DNA of 64,000 nt, from positions 124,001 to 188,000 of the forward strand of contig NZ_JARXVT010000003.1 of assembly GCF_029892845.1 (NCBI RefSeq), written 5' to 3'. A program made the translations under genes and the position numbers. Below, in pieces: positions 55,176-63,415 of the stretch. Numbering within the stretch: position 1 is the stretch's first letter; every line of letters begins with the position of its first letter. The notes under the pieces were generated by a model that saw nothing but the letters and a program-made list of their open reading frames with translations, was not told the DNA's origin and did not search any database. This stretch comes from Aurantimicrobium minutum (lineage in GTDB: Bacteria; Actinomycetota; Actinomycetes; Actinomycetales; Microbacteriaceae).

Positions 55176-55956
55176 GCGAGCTCGTCATGATGGCAACGAA
55201 GTGGCCAATGATGGCAAGAACGGAGAGGGGAAGCAGAAGTGCCACCAAAACTTGGCTGACATGAAGTTCTCCCACAGCAAGGCCAACGACAGCTGCAAGG
55301 AAAGCAATGATGGTCAGCTCAACCGAGTGATAGATGCGGTGGAATGGGACGAAGCGTGCCAGACGACGCAGCTTGGCTACCATTCCAGGCCGCGGGGCAT
55401 TAGCCCCCTTGGCATCTGCCAACTTGGGCAAATCTGACATGGCGCGTGCAACACGAACCAAATCGTTGAGCACCTTGTTCAAAATGATCACGATGGCCAG
55501 GAATGCACCGAGGGCAACCCACATCCAGTCAATGGGGCGAGAGTTGTCGGCAAAGCCAGCTGCACGAAGACCCAGCGCAAGGGGAATCAACGCTTCGGTT
55601 GTGTAGTGACCCACTGCATCCAAGAAGTGTCCCGCAGGAGACTTTGTTTTGCGCCAGCGCGCTACTTCACCATCACAGCAATCAATCAACATTTGTAGTT
55701 GACCAAGAATCAATGCCAGAACAGGACCCCAAATACCAGGAATCAACAATGCTGCAGCAGTTGCCCAACCGGTCAGGATCATCAGCCCGGTGACACCGTT
55801 TGCCGAGATAGGAGTCTTGAGCAAAACCCAGGTGACATAGGGAGAAAGATCACGAAGATACAGGTGAGCTACCCAGTGCTCTGCGTTGGCACGCGTGCGC
55901 ACTTCGGGTGGCTGAGTGACTTCGCGCAGCTGAGCGAGGGAGGTGGGTTTCTCCAC
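55159..55956 (-). CDS. CDP-alcohol phosphatidyltransferase family protein with altered catalytic motif
   Basis: This 265-aa membrane enzyme, with about six helices, transfers a phosphate-alcohol from a CDP-linked donor. The family motif D-x2-D-G-x2-A-R-x8-G-x3-D-x3-D is present as D92xxD95G96xxA99R100, G109, Asp113, but the last position is His117 (LDAVGHY), where an Asp acts as catalytic base in studied members. Start ATG at 55954-55956. It is 3 nt after the upstream GT2 gene and overlaps the next GT2, so it is one operon with both. Product unknown; a dialkyl or glycerol-phosphate-type lipid is possible. Confidence 0.82.
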   Translation of the reverse strand: MEKPTSLAQLREVTQPPEVRTRANAEHWVAHLYLRDLSPYVTWVLLKTPISANGVTGLMILTGWATAAALLIPGIWGPVLALILGQLQMLIDCCDGEVARWRKTKSPAGHFLDAVGHYTTEALIPLALGLRAAGFADNSRPIDWMWVALGAFLAIVIILNKVLNDLVRVARAMSDLPKLADAKGANAPRPGMVAKLRRLARFVPFHRIYHSVELTIIAFLAAVVGLAVGELHVSQVLVALLLPLSVLAIIGHFVAIMTSSRVRAA

Positions 55957-55959
55957 GTC

Positions 55960-56979
55960 TTACCTTCCGCTCTTGCCGGCGATGTTTGAGGTGAGTCTGG
56001 TGTAACTCATGATGAAACCTACACCCCATGCGAAGTGAATACAGGGAAGCACTAGAGGAAACCAGCCGAGTCCCTTGAGCCCCATACCTCGGCCATAAAC
56101 CACGGTGGAAACAAGCACGAATGCCACATAAACCGCTGGCACAATCCACCCGAGCGTGAAGCCCAGCAGACCAGCAATGATTCCCAGTGCAGTAGCCAAC
56201 ACCATTGCAGGTGGAACAAAGTAGCGCAGGCCACTTCCGAAGCGACGAGAGAGTTCACCACGCCATAATCCGGTGGAGTACATCTGCTTGACCAGAGCCT
56301 TCACAGAGGTGCGTGGCCGGTAGACAACCTTGAGTTTGGGAGTGAACCAAACAAGTCCCCCGGCATCGCGGAAACGTCGGTTGAGTTCCCAGTCTTGGCC
56401 TCGACGAATCTCTTCGTTGAACATGCCGACCTTGAGCAAACTCTCACGGTTGAAGACACCCAGATAGACAGTGTCGACAGGACCTTCTTTACCTCCCACG
56501 TGGAAGGGTGTACCGCCCAAGCCCACTTTGGTGTCATAGGCGCGTGCCACAGCACGCTCAAAGGGCGTAGTACCTTGGGCATCCATGATGCCACCCACGT
56601 TGTCGGCCTGAGTGCGCAACAGGGTTTCCACGGCAATGCGGGCGTAGTCATTCGGCAGCACCGAGTGGGCGTCCACCCGAATCACAATGGGAAAGTTCGA
56701 GGCTGTGATCGCCAGGTTCATTCCCACAGGGGTCGCAGCCGCTGGGTTATCTACAGAATGAATCCGCGTATCTTCGGCACACATCTGGGCAACGAGCTCA
56801 TTGGTGCCGTCCGTGCTGGGCCCAAGCGCAAGGGTCACTTCCATGGGACCGACGTAATCCTGCTCCAGCAAGCTCGCCACGGCAGCACGAATGTGGGTGA
56901 CCTCATTGAGGACAGGCATCACATAAGAAACGCCAGGTAGGGGCGTTGCTGGGATGGGCGCGGAGCCAAGAGCAGACAT
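55960..56979 (-). CDS. Family 2 glycosyltransferase with C-terminal membrane helices
   Basis: This 339-aa ExoA/succinoglycan-type GT2 starts MSALGSAPIPATPLPGVSYVMPVLNE. The metal site is VDAH (Asp103), the NESLLKVGMFNEEIRRGQDWELNRR stretch contains the acceptor-side EDxE-like acidic group, and the last 90 residues form three to four hydrophobic segments. Start ATG at 56977-56979, opening the envelope gene group. It probably adds a sugar to a membrane-bound acceptor. Specificity cannot be read off. Confidence 0.87.
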   Translation of the reverse strand: MSALGSAPIPATPLPGVSYVMPVLNEVTHIRAAVASLLEQDYVGPMEVTLALGPSTDGTNELVAQMCAEDTRIHSVDNPAAATPVGMNLAITASNFPIVIRVDAHSVLPNDYARIAVETLLRTQADNVGGIMDAQGTTPFERAVARAYDTKVGLGGTPFHVGGKEGPVDTVYLGVFNRESLLKVGMFNEEIRRGQDWELNRRFRDAGGLVWFTPKLKVVYRPRTSVKALVKQMYSTGLWRGELSRRFGSGLRYFVPPAMVLATALGIIAGLLGFTLGWIVPAVYVAFVLVSTVVYGRGMGLKGLGWFPLVLPCIHFAWGVGFIMSYTRLTSNIAGKSGR

Positions 56980-57036
56980 GGGGTCCTTGAGTAGAAGGCC
57001 GAGTTCTAGGTTACCAAGAGCTGGCCGTTTCCCCAG

Positions 57037-58356
57037 CTACTTGAGAGTGCCGAGCTGAACCTTGATTGTCTGCTGCTTACCATCACGGTTGATCACAACA
57101 GTCGCGTCCGAACCACCAGCTGCGGTGCGAACCAAGGCGGTGAGGTCGTTAGCATCTGTCACACGAACACCGTTGAACTGAGTCACGATGTCACCAGCCT
57201 TGATGCCGGCTGCAGCTGCAGCCCCGCCATCAACGGCCTTTTCGATGTATGCACCGACTGCGGTGCTGCCATCCTTGGTGGCGGCATCTGAAACCTGTGC
57301 GCCAAGGAGACCGTGAGAGGCCTTCTGGTTTTCAATCAGTTCAGAAGAAACACGCTTGGCCAGGTTGGAGGGAAGTGCAAAGCCCACACCAATGCTTCCA
57401 GACTGGCCCTCAGATGATCCAGCGCTCGCAATAGCGACGTTGATCCCGATCAGACGGCCCTTGGAATCGAGGAGAGCACCACCCGAGTTACCTGGGTTGA
57501 TGGCAGCATCAGTCTGGATCACAGGGATGGAAATCGAAGCGCTCTGAGTTTGGGTTTGGCTCTGTCCTTGACCAAAGTCGAAGTTGAAGGGGTTGGAGCT
57601 ATCTCCACTACCGGAGTCAGAACCCGAGGAATCAGGAACGGACGAGCTTGCAACCTGGATGGATCGGTTGAGTGCAGAAACAATTCCGGTGGTGACGGTG
57701 CCAGCAAGGCCCAGCGGTGCACCCAGCGCAATAGTGAGGTCACCCACGTTGAGTTTGCTGGAGTCCGCCCATTCAATGGGGGTGAAAGTGCTTTCGCTCT
57801 CAATCTTCAGCACTGCCATGTCGACTGTGGGGTCCGTTCCCACGATCGAGGCAGGATAAATGTTTCCGTCGTTGTCCTGAACAGTGATCTTTGCCCCAGA
57901 ATCAGCGCCATCAAGGGTTGCCACGTGGTTATTGGTGAGGACGTAGCCTTCCTTGTTCAGAATGACACCAGATCCAGTTCCTGAACCTTCTGTGCCTGTC
58001 ACAGCAATGGTGACGACGCTCGGAGAAGCTTTTGCAGCCACAGCAGTAACCGTCGAAACTTCATCAGAATCATTAATCGTGATGCCTTGAATACTGTTCG
58101 AGGCGGTGTTGGTGGCGTTCTGGCCACCCATGACTGTTGCAACACCAGCTCCGGCAATTCCACCAACGAGTGCGGCGGCCACTGCCACGGCGACGAGTGG
58201 AGCTACTTTGTTCTGCTTGCGCTCTCGAACAGCTGCTGGACCAACAAACGTTTCAGGAACTACCTGTTCAGCAGCAGGAGCTGCAGGTGGCGGAGTGGCA
58301 TCTCCCACGGGTGGGAAAAAGTACTCGGGAATTCCTTTGTTGTTGTTCTCAGTCAT
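57037..58356 (-). CDS. HtrA/DegP-type serine protease with PDZ domain
   Basis: This 439-aa membrane-anchored protease acts outside the cytoplasm on misfolded proteins. I chose ATG at 58354-58356, with AAGGAG eight bases upstream. An N-terminal proline/alanine-rich cytoplasmic tail (1-50) is followed by one transmembrane helix (51-77). The trypsin-like domain has His144 (TNNHVATLDG), Asp179 (TVDMAVLKIE) and Ser291 (NPGNSGGALLD), so the triad is intact; a Ser/Gly/Gln-rich insert (about 236-272) interrupts it before the Ser. A C-terminal PDZ domain ends with GIKAGDIVTQFNGVRVTDAND. It is 57 nt before the GT2 gene. Confidence 0.92.
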   Translation of the reverse strand: MTENNNKGIPEYFFPPVGDATPPPAAPAAEQVVPETFVGPAAVRERKQNKVAPLVAVAVAAALVGGIAGAGVATVMGGQNATNTASNSIQGITINDSDEVSTVTAVAAKASPSVVTIAVTGTEGSGTGSGVILNKEGYVLTNNHVATLDGADSGAKITVQDNDGNIYPASIVGTDPTVDMAVLKIESESTFTPIEWADSSKLNVGDLTIALGAPLGLAGTVTTGIVSALNRSIQVASSSVPDSSGSDSGSGDSSNPFNFDFGQGQSQTQTQSASISIPVIQTDAAINPGNSGGALLDSKGRLIGINVAIASAGSSEGQSGSIGVGFALPSNLAKRVSSELIENQKASHGLLGAQVSDAATKDGSTAVGAYIEKAVDGGAAAAAGIKAGDIVTQFNGVRVTDANDLTALVRTAAGGSDATVVINRDGKQQTIKVQLGTLK

Positions 58357-58479
58357 TCGAGAAGCTCCTTTCAAGCACTTTCAGCATTCCGCACAAGTCT
58401 GTGTGAATCCTATGACCAGCCTGAGTGTTGTCTGAGTGTTTATTGAGCAGAAACAGTAGGCATAAAGTGCCCTCTCAGG

Positions 58480-59325
58480 CTAACAGCCGGGAGCTGTTCG
58501 ACCTGCCGTGCAATCCCGAGCAGCCAAGACAGTATCTGCACTTTGAACAATCACCACGGTGGACGTTGCAGCACTCGAGACCTCACCAGAAACGGGAATC
58601 CACGCTCCCCCACCCACGCGATACTCAGCACCGTACCGAACTGTGACAGAAGTACTGAAGCTTCCTTCAGATCCATAAACATGACTTGTCGAAGTTGGAG
58701 AGAATTCACGCAATCCGAGAGCATCCCAGCGAGCACCGGCAACCGACGTTGTTTGAGTACCACCATCCCCGTAATTCCAGTCGTACGCATGTGGCGTGAA
58801 TCTGACTTCAGCTGAGCGACCAAACAAGGAACCGCCTACAACATGAGTAGAAGCCCCAGCTATGAAGTTGGTATTGAGATTCACAACTGTCCATCCACGT
58901 GGTTGAGAAGTCAAAGAAGCTGATTGGGGAACAAAGTTGGCTAGATCCGACAAAGTGATGGGCGCATATGTCACAGGTGCGGGAGCAGGAGTGGCAGGAG
59001 TTTTTCGGCATTGAGGCGAAGGGGAAACTAAGCCCAGACACCTAAAAGCTAACGACGATGGAAAGTAAACAGGGGTTACGACAGCAGGACGAGAATTTGT
59101 TGTTCGACCTGCAGGAGCAACAACAGAAGAACTCCCACCAGGAATTGTCGTTCTACCCCAGACGTTTACAGAGTTGTTAGAGGTTTGGGCGTTTGTACAA
59201 ATACCTGCCACCGCAGCAGCTGTAGAACAACTTCCGGAGGCGGCTAAAGCCTCTGTTGTATTTATTGAGGAGAAAATTAGCCCGAGTGCCATTGAAAAAA
59301 TCAGCAGTAGTTTCGGCCTGACCAC
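58480..59325 (-). CDS. Secreted PKD domain protein of unknown function
   Basis: This 281-aa protein has a signal peptide (KLLLIFSMALGLIFSSINTTEALA, residues 5-28). The mature N-terminal third is Ser/Thr-rich with Cys pairs. The C-terminal half has a PKD-type domain: YDWNYGDGGTQTT around residue 180, then STSHVYGSEGSFSTSVTVRY, and a Gly-rich end with a final DC...C. Start GTG at 59323-59325. It overlaps the lipoprotein gene by 25 nt, so the two are one unit. The composition is AT-rich relative to neighbours. It is probably an envelope or surface protein; no enzymatic motif is visible. Confidence 0.75.
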   Translation of the reverse strand: MVRPKLLLIFSMALGLIFSSINTTEALAASGSCSTAAAVAGICTNAQTSNNSVNVWGRTTIPGGSSSVVAPAGRTTNSRPAVVTPVYFPSSLAFRCLGLVSPSPQCRKTPATPAPAPVTYAPITLSDLANFVPQSASLTSQPRGWTVVNLNTNFIAGASTHVVGGSLFGRSAEVRFTPHAYDWNYGDGGTQTTSVAGARWDALGLREFSPTSTSHVYGSEGSFSTSVTVRYGAEYRVGGGAWIPVSGEVSSAATSTVVIVQSADTVLAARDCTAGRTAPGC

Positions 59326-59831
59326 ACTTCACTGCTTTCAATTGTGGCTGACGAATTAGTTACCCTAACTTCAAAAATAATTGGAAGTCGAGATTGCCGC
59401 CCCACTGGAGTCACATCAATTCCGTCTGCATTTAGTAGCTTTGTTTTGCCGACATCAAGACAGACATAATAACTGGCGGAATTTTGACTAATTTCACCAA
59501 TGTGCAGCGAGTCAAAGCTAGTTGCCCCCTCAACAGTTATGGATTGTTCTTTATAGGTTTTATAAACATCCGCGCTTTCTTCAAAGAGTTGAGTGGAGAC
59601 CAACCCCTTCAACCGCTCAGGATTAGCCCCACCATCTCTAGCTATTTGATCTGAGACCACGAGATAGTTCGCATAGGCAGCTTGTGCTGCAGCCAGTGCT
59701 TCTTCGTCGCTCGAGAAGAGAGGCTGTTCTTGAGCAGCAGCCGTGCTTGTTTCTTCTGTTGGTTGCTGAGTTGAACACCCTGCAAGAGCAATAGCTATCA
59801 AGGGAACGGCAATGAGAGGTTTCACACGCAT
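59301..59831 (-). CDS. Predicted lipoprotein, partner of the PKD protein
   Basis: This 176-aa lipoprotein starts at ATG 59829-59831 (MRVKPLIAVPLIAIALAGCST), with the lipobox LAGC; a longer frame start upstream is less likely. A Ser/Thr/Gln/Glu-rich linker follows, then a helical domain (DEEALAAAQAAYANYLVVSDQIARDGG) and a beta-rich end with ASYYVCLDVGKTKLL and FEVRVTNSSATI, which could be an NTF2-like fold. The final Cys is in GRNYC. No family name known to me. Start region about 100 nt after the purine permease terminator. Confidence 0.7.
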   Translation of the reverse strand: MRVKPLIAVPLIAIALAGCSTQQPTEETSTAAAQEQPLFSSDEEALAAAQAAYANYLVVSDQIARDGGANPERLKGLVSTQLFEESADVYKTYKEQSITVEGATSFDSLHIGEISQNSASYYVCLDVGKTKLLNADGIDVTPVGRQSRLPIIFEVRVTNSSATIESSEVWSGRNYC

Positions 59832-59894
59832 GACAGGAAACCTACCCATGTTCAGCAATATGCCTCCTGAGTTATCCACATCTGGTTAAACGAC

Positions 59895-59924
59895 AAGCGG
59901 GAGAGCCCGAAGGCTCTCCCGCTT
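59895..59924 (-). terminator. Hairpin terminator after purine permease gene
   Basis: AAGCGGGAGAGCC (59895-59907) pairs with GGCTCTCCCGCTT (59912-59924) as a perfect 13-bp stem. Read on the minus strand, the tetraloop is TTCG, a very stable UUCG loop closed by C-G. It lies 18 nt downstream of the permease stop; a short T-rich stretch follows on the minus strand. Confidence 0.75.
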
Positions 59925-59941
59925 ATGCGAGTGGTTCTCGA

Positions 59942-61486
59942 CTAGCCGCCGAGAGCTGCCTGGAATGGTGCTGCTACGAAGTAGAGCACGAAGCCAGCTG
60001 CAACAACCCAGAGGACAGGGTGGATTTCCTTACCCTTACCTGCGAATGCGCGGATGACGACCCAGGTGATGAAGCCGATACCGATACCGTTTGCGATCGA
60101 GTAGGTGAAAGGCATCATGATGATGGTCAGGAAGGCAGGGAACGAGACGCTCCAGTCCTTCCAGTCAATGTCAACAACCTGAGACATCATGAGTGCACCA
60201 ACGATGACCAGTGCCGAAGCACCAACCTCGATGGGTACTACAGAGGTCAGAGGTGCGAAGAACATTGCAACCAGGAACAGCACACCGGTGACGATGTTAG
60301 CTAAACCAGTGCGAGCGCCACCGGCGATACCGGAAGCAGACTCGATGTAGACGGTGTTGGAGGAGGTGGAGGTGAAACCACCAACAACAGCACCAGCACC
60401 TTCAACAACCAGTGCGGACTTCAGACGTGGGAAGTTACCGTCCTTGTCAGCAAGGCCAGCCTGCTTGGACAGACCGGTCATGGTGCCCATTGCGTCGAAG
60501 AAGTTCGAGAACACGAGGGTGAACACGAGCATGATTGCAGCAAGTGCACCGATGCGCTCGAAGGAACCGAACAGGTCAACTTCACCAATGGTGGAGAAGT
60601 CGGGAACAGCAAAGATGCTGGTGGGCAGACCAGGAATGGTGGTGTCCCAACCGAAGGGGGTTACGAACTCACCGTTGACGAACTTGCCGCCCACCTGGAA
60701 GATTGCTTCCGCAATGATCGCGATGATCGTGGTCGAAACAAGACCGATCAAGATTGCTGCGCGAACGCGCAGTGCCATCAGAACACCAATGGTGAGAAGA
60801 CCGATGATGAAGATGGTGGTGGGGAGACCAATTCCGTGGTCGGTGCCAACACCGAGTCCAACAGGAACGGGACCAGCGTCGGTGCGACGAACAAGTCCAC
60901 CGTCAACAAGACCGATGAATGCGATGAAGAGACCAATACCCACGGTGATCGCGGTCTTCAGCGCAGCAGGTACTGCGGTGAAGATCATGGTGCGAAGACC
61001 AGTGACCGCGAGGATGAGGATGATGATTCCGTCGATGACGACGAGGCCCATGGCCTCCTGCCAGGTGACGTCCTTGACCAGAGTTACTGCGAGGAATGAG
61101 TTGATACCCAGACCTGCTGCAATAGCGAAAGGCAAACGTGCGACGAAACCGAATGCGATGGTCATCAGACCTGCAGCCAGTGCAGTTGCCGAAGCAATTG
61201 CCTGAGGTGCGAATTCGAATGCGTCAGCTGCGCCGCCGCCGATAACGTTTCCGTTAACGTCGGGGCTGAAAGCCAAGATGATGGGGTTCAGGATGATGAT
61301 GTAAACCATCGTCATGAAGATGACGAGACCGCCGCGGAACTCCGTACCAATGGTGGATCCACGCTTGGTGATTTCGAAGTAGCGATCGAGTGTTGCTGAG
61401 AAGCCTGACTTGGGCTTTTCGGTGGTCGAGGACGACAAACCGTTCTCCTTTTTGAGTAGGGATGAGGGAACTACAGGTTCAACCAT
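59942..61486 (-). CDS. NCS2/AzgA family purine permease
   Basis: This 514-aa membrane transporter, with about twelve to fourteen helices, is of the AzgA-like branch (COG2252, PbuG/GhxP/GhxQ type) that takes up guanine, hypoxanthine or adenine with protons. Seen are FRGGLVIFMTMVYIIILNP, the GLGINSFLAVTLV helix, NFFDAMGTMTGLSKQAGL, and the family signature STSSNTVYIESASGIAGGARTGL. An N-terminal tail of about 35 residues is hydrophilic. Start ATG at 61484-61486. It stands alone between terminators. Confidence 0.88.
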   Translation of the reverse strand: MVEPVVPSSLLKKENGLSSSTTEKPKSGFSATLDRYFEITKRGSTIGTEFRGGLVIFMTMVYIIILNPIILAFSPDVNGNVIGGGAADAFEFAPQAIASATALAAGLMTIAFGFVARLPFAIAAGLGINSFLAVTLVKDVTWQEAMGLVVIDGIIILILAVTGLRTMIFTAVPAALKTAITVGIGLFIAFIGLVDGGLVRRTDAGPVPVGLGVGTDHGIGLPTTIFIIGLLTIGVLMALRVRAAILIGLVSTTIIAIIAEAIFQVGGKFVNGEFVTPFGWDTTIPGLPTSIFAVPDFSTIGEVDLFGSFERIGALAAIMLVFTLVFSNFFDAMGTMTGLSKQAGLADKDGNFPRLKSALVVEGAGAVVGGFTSTSSNTVYIESASGIAGGARTGLANIVTGVLFLVAMFFAPLTSVVPIEVGASALVIVGALMMSQVVDIDWKDWSVSFPAFLTIIMMPFTYSIANGIGIGFITWVVIRAFAGKGKEIHPVLWVVAAGFVLYFVAAPFQAALGG

Positions 61487-61585
61487 AACCTGCCTGAGAA
61501 TTTGCCTTGAGTTTTTCGCCGGAAAGTCTTAACCACTACTTGAAGTGAATTTCTTTATCCTTCACCACCACATATAGGGGTTAAC

Positions 61586-61621
61586 AACATCACCCCCTCG
61601 CTTGCGCGAGGGGGTGATGTT
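61586..61621 (-). terminator. Hairpin terminator after Pit operon
   Basis: AACATCACCCCCTCGC (61586-61601), loop TTGC, and its exact complement (61606-61621) form a perfect 16-bp stem. It lies 12 nt downstream of the small membrane gene on the minus strand. No strong T run follows, so the stem probably works by stability or is Rho-assisted. Confidence 0.7.
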
Positions 61622-61633
61622 GATATTCCGGAC

Positions 61634-61891
61634 TTATTTATGGAAGAACGGAATGATCAAGTAGATCTCATAGAGCACTGCGATGGCACAAAGTGTGAAG
61701 CAGATGTAAGCAATGCTGCGGAAAAAAGATTCCTTACGCACAGCTGAGCCATCACCCTTGGCCGCTTTAGGAGCCAGCAGCTCTGCATCAGTGACGAAAC
61801 GAACACCAAGTGAGTAGAGCGAAACGATCACGGCTGCTCCGCCTACAGAGGCGATAACAACGGACAGGAATGCATCCCAAGCGATAGTCAT
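61634..61891 (-). CDS. Small membrane protein linked to Pit phosphate transporter
   Basis: This 85-aa protein has two transmembrane segments (AFLSVVIASVGGAAVIVSLYSLGV and AYICFTLCAIAVLYEIYLIIPFF) joined by a charged loop (DAELLAPKAAKGDGSAVRKE). It overlaps the pit stop by 1 nt, so it is translationally coupled to the transporter. Start ATG at 61889-61891. I know no function; it may be an accessory or regulatory subunit of the phosphate transporter. Confidence 0.75.
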   Translation of the reverse strand: MTIAWDAFLSVVIASVGGAAVIVSLYSLGVRFVTDAELLAPKAAKGDGSAVRKESFFRSIAYICFTLCAIAVLYEIYLIIPFFHK

Positions 61892-63144
61892 TATTTCTTG
61901 CCCTTCTTGTTCTTTTTAGCTTGCTTCGCGGCCTTTTCTGCTTCTTTCTTGGCAGCCAGCTTGGCAACTTTCTCTGCACGACGACGCTGTGCAGGAGTTT
62001 CGATGATCTCGCTCGCACCTTCAACCTCAGAGAGGACGTTGGTGTGAGTGACAGCGTTGCGCTTGCTGATCTGGAACAAAGCGATGATGACACCAGTCAC
62101 GAGGACCGCATCAATCAGAATTCCGAATGGACCAGTTCCTGCGATCCACGCAGCGAATGCACCCACAATGGCAGCTGCAGGAAGCGTCAGGAACCATGCG
62201 CCCACAACGTGGCTTGCTTTGCTCCAACGAACTGTGCCGCCCTTACGACCCAGCCCGGCACCGATAACGGAACCAGAAGCTACCTGAGTGGTGGAGAGGG
62301 CGAAGCCAAGGTTGGTCGACGCCAGGATGGTGACACCGGTTGCGGTTTCAGCGGCAAGACCCTGTGCAGGCTTGATCTCAGAAAGACCAGTTCCCATTGT
62401 CTTGATGATGCGCCAACCACCAAAGTATGTACCGAGTGCAATAGCGAAAGCTGCTGCGATCATGACCCAGAGTGGAACGCCACTGTCCTTACCCAGCACT
62501 CCAGCTGTAATCAGCACCAGAGTGATAACACCCATGGTCTTCTGAGCATCATTAGTACCGTGCGAGAGAGCAACAAGTGAAGACGAGAAGATCTGGCCGG
62601 TACGGAAGCGAGAACGGCCAGTGCCAATTCCAGTACGCGCACGTTCAGCCTGTGAACGAGCGGTGATGATGTAGGCCAGCTTGGTAGCCAGATAAGCGGC
62701 AACACCTGCAATCACGGGAGCAAAGAGCGAAGGAAGAATAACCTTCTCAACAACCTTGACAAAGTTCACTGCGTCAAAACCTGCACTGGCAATAGCGGCA
62801 CCAATCAGGCCGCCAAAGAGCGCGTGCGAGGAAGAGGAAGGAAGTCCAAGAATCCAGGTGGTGAGGTTCCACAGGATTGCTCCGCACAAACCAGCGAAGA
62901 TCATTTCCACCTTGATGGTGATGTCTTCATTGATGAGGTCAACCGAGATGGTCTTAGCCACTGCGGTGGAAAGGAACGCACCTACAAGGTTCAATACTGC
63001 AGCAATGAGTACTGCTGTTCGAGGCTTGAGAGCACCAGTAGCAATCGGGGTTGCCATGGCGTTTGCTGTGTCATGGAAACCGTTGGTGAAGTCAAAGAAA
63101 AGCGCGAGTGCTACAACGAGCACGACGACGAATAGAGGATCCAC
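61891..63144 (-). CDS. pit: PiT family low-affinity inorganic phosphate transporter
   Basis: Pit imports phosphate (as metal-phosphate) with protons or sodium. I chose GTG at 63142-63144, with AAGG five bases upstream; the frame is open further but the added residues are not family-like. The 417-aa protein has the two inverted PiT signatures, FTNGFHDTANAMAT at the N-terminus and LSHGTNDAQKTMG in the second half, and about ten helices. The C-terminus is a long basic tail (RRRAEKVAKLAAKKEAEK...) of Lys and Ala. The 271-nt gap to the hydrolase on the right must hold both promoters; I see no clear PHO box there. Confidence 0.9.
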   Translation of the reverse strand: MDPLFVVVLVVALALFFDFTNGFHDTANAMATPIATGALKPRTAVLIAAVLNLVGAFLSTAVAKTISVDLINEDITIKVEMIFAGLCGAILWNLTTWILGLPSSSSHALFGGLIGAAIASAGFDAVNFVKVVEKVILPSLFAPVIAGVAAYLATKLAYIITARSQAERARTGIGTGRSRFRTGQIFSSSLVALSHGTNDAQKTMGVITLVLITAGVLGKDSGVPLWVMIAAAFAIALGTYFGGWRIIKTMGTGLSEIKPAQGLAAETATGVTILASTNLGFALSTTQVASGSVIGAGLGRKGGTVRWSKASHVVGAWFLTLPAAAIVGAFAAWIAGTGPFGILIDAVLVTGVIIALFQISKRNAVTHTNVLSEVEGASEIIETPAQRRRAEKVAKLAAKKEAEKAAKQAKKNKKGKK

Positions 63145-63415
63145 AAGGGCCTTTTCTGTGTATGTGACGCTACGAAATGGTGTTGAAACAAAGTTTGGAG
63201 AATCTTCACGTGGAGTTGAGGGGAAATTCAACTTCAGTTGATAGTGACATCTCTGAACTGCCTGAGCAACAAGTCTCTTGAACAAAGTTAAGGAAATGCG
63301 TGGATTAAGTTAAATCTCACGTCACAACCCTCGACAGACGCTGGAACGTTTGAGCCTATCCTGTCATCCAATTCCGTTTTAGACACGAACTGGAGCTCGA
63401 CCGTAGCATGGGGTT

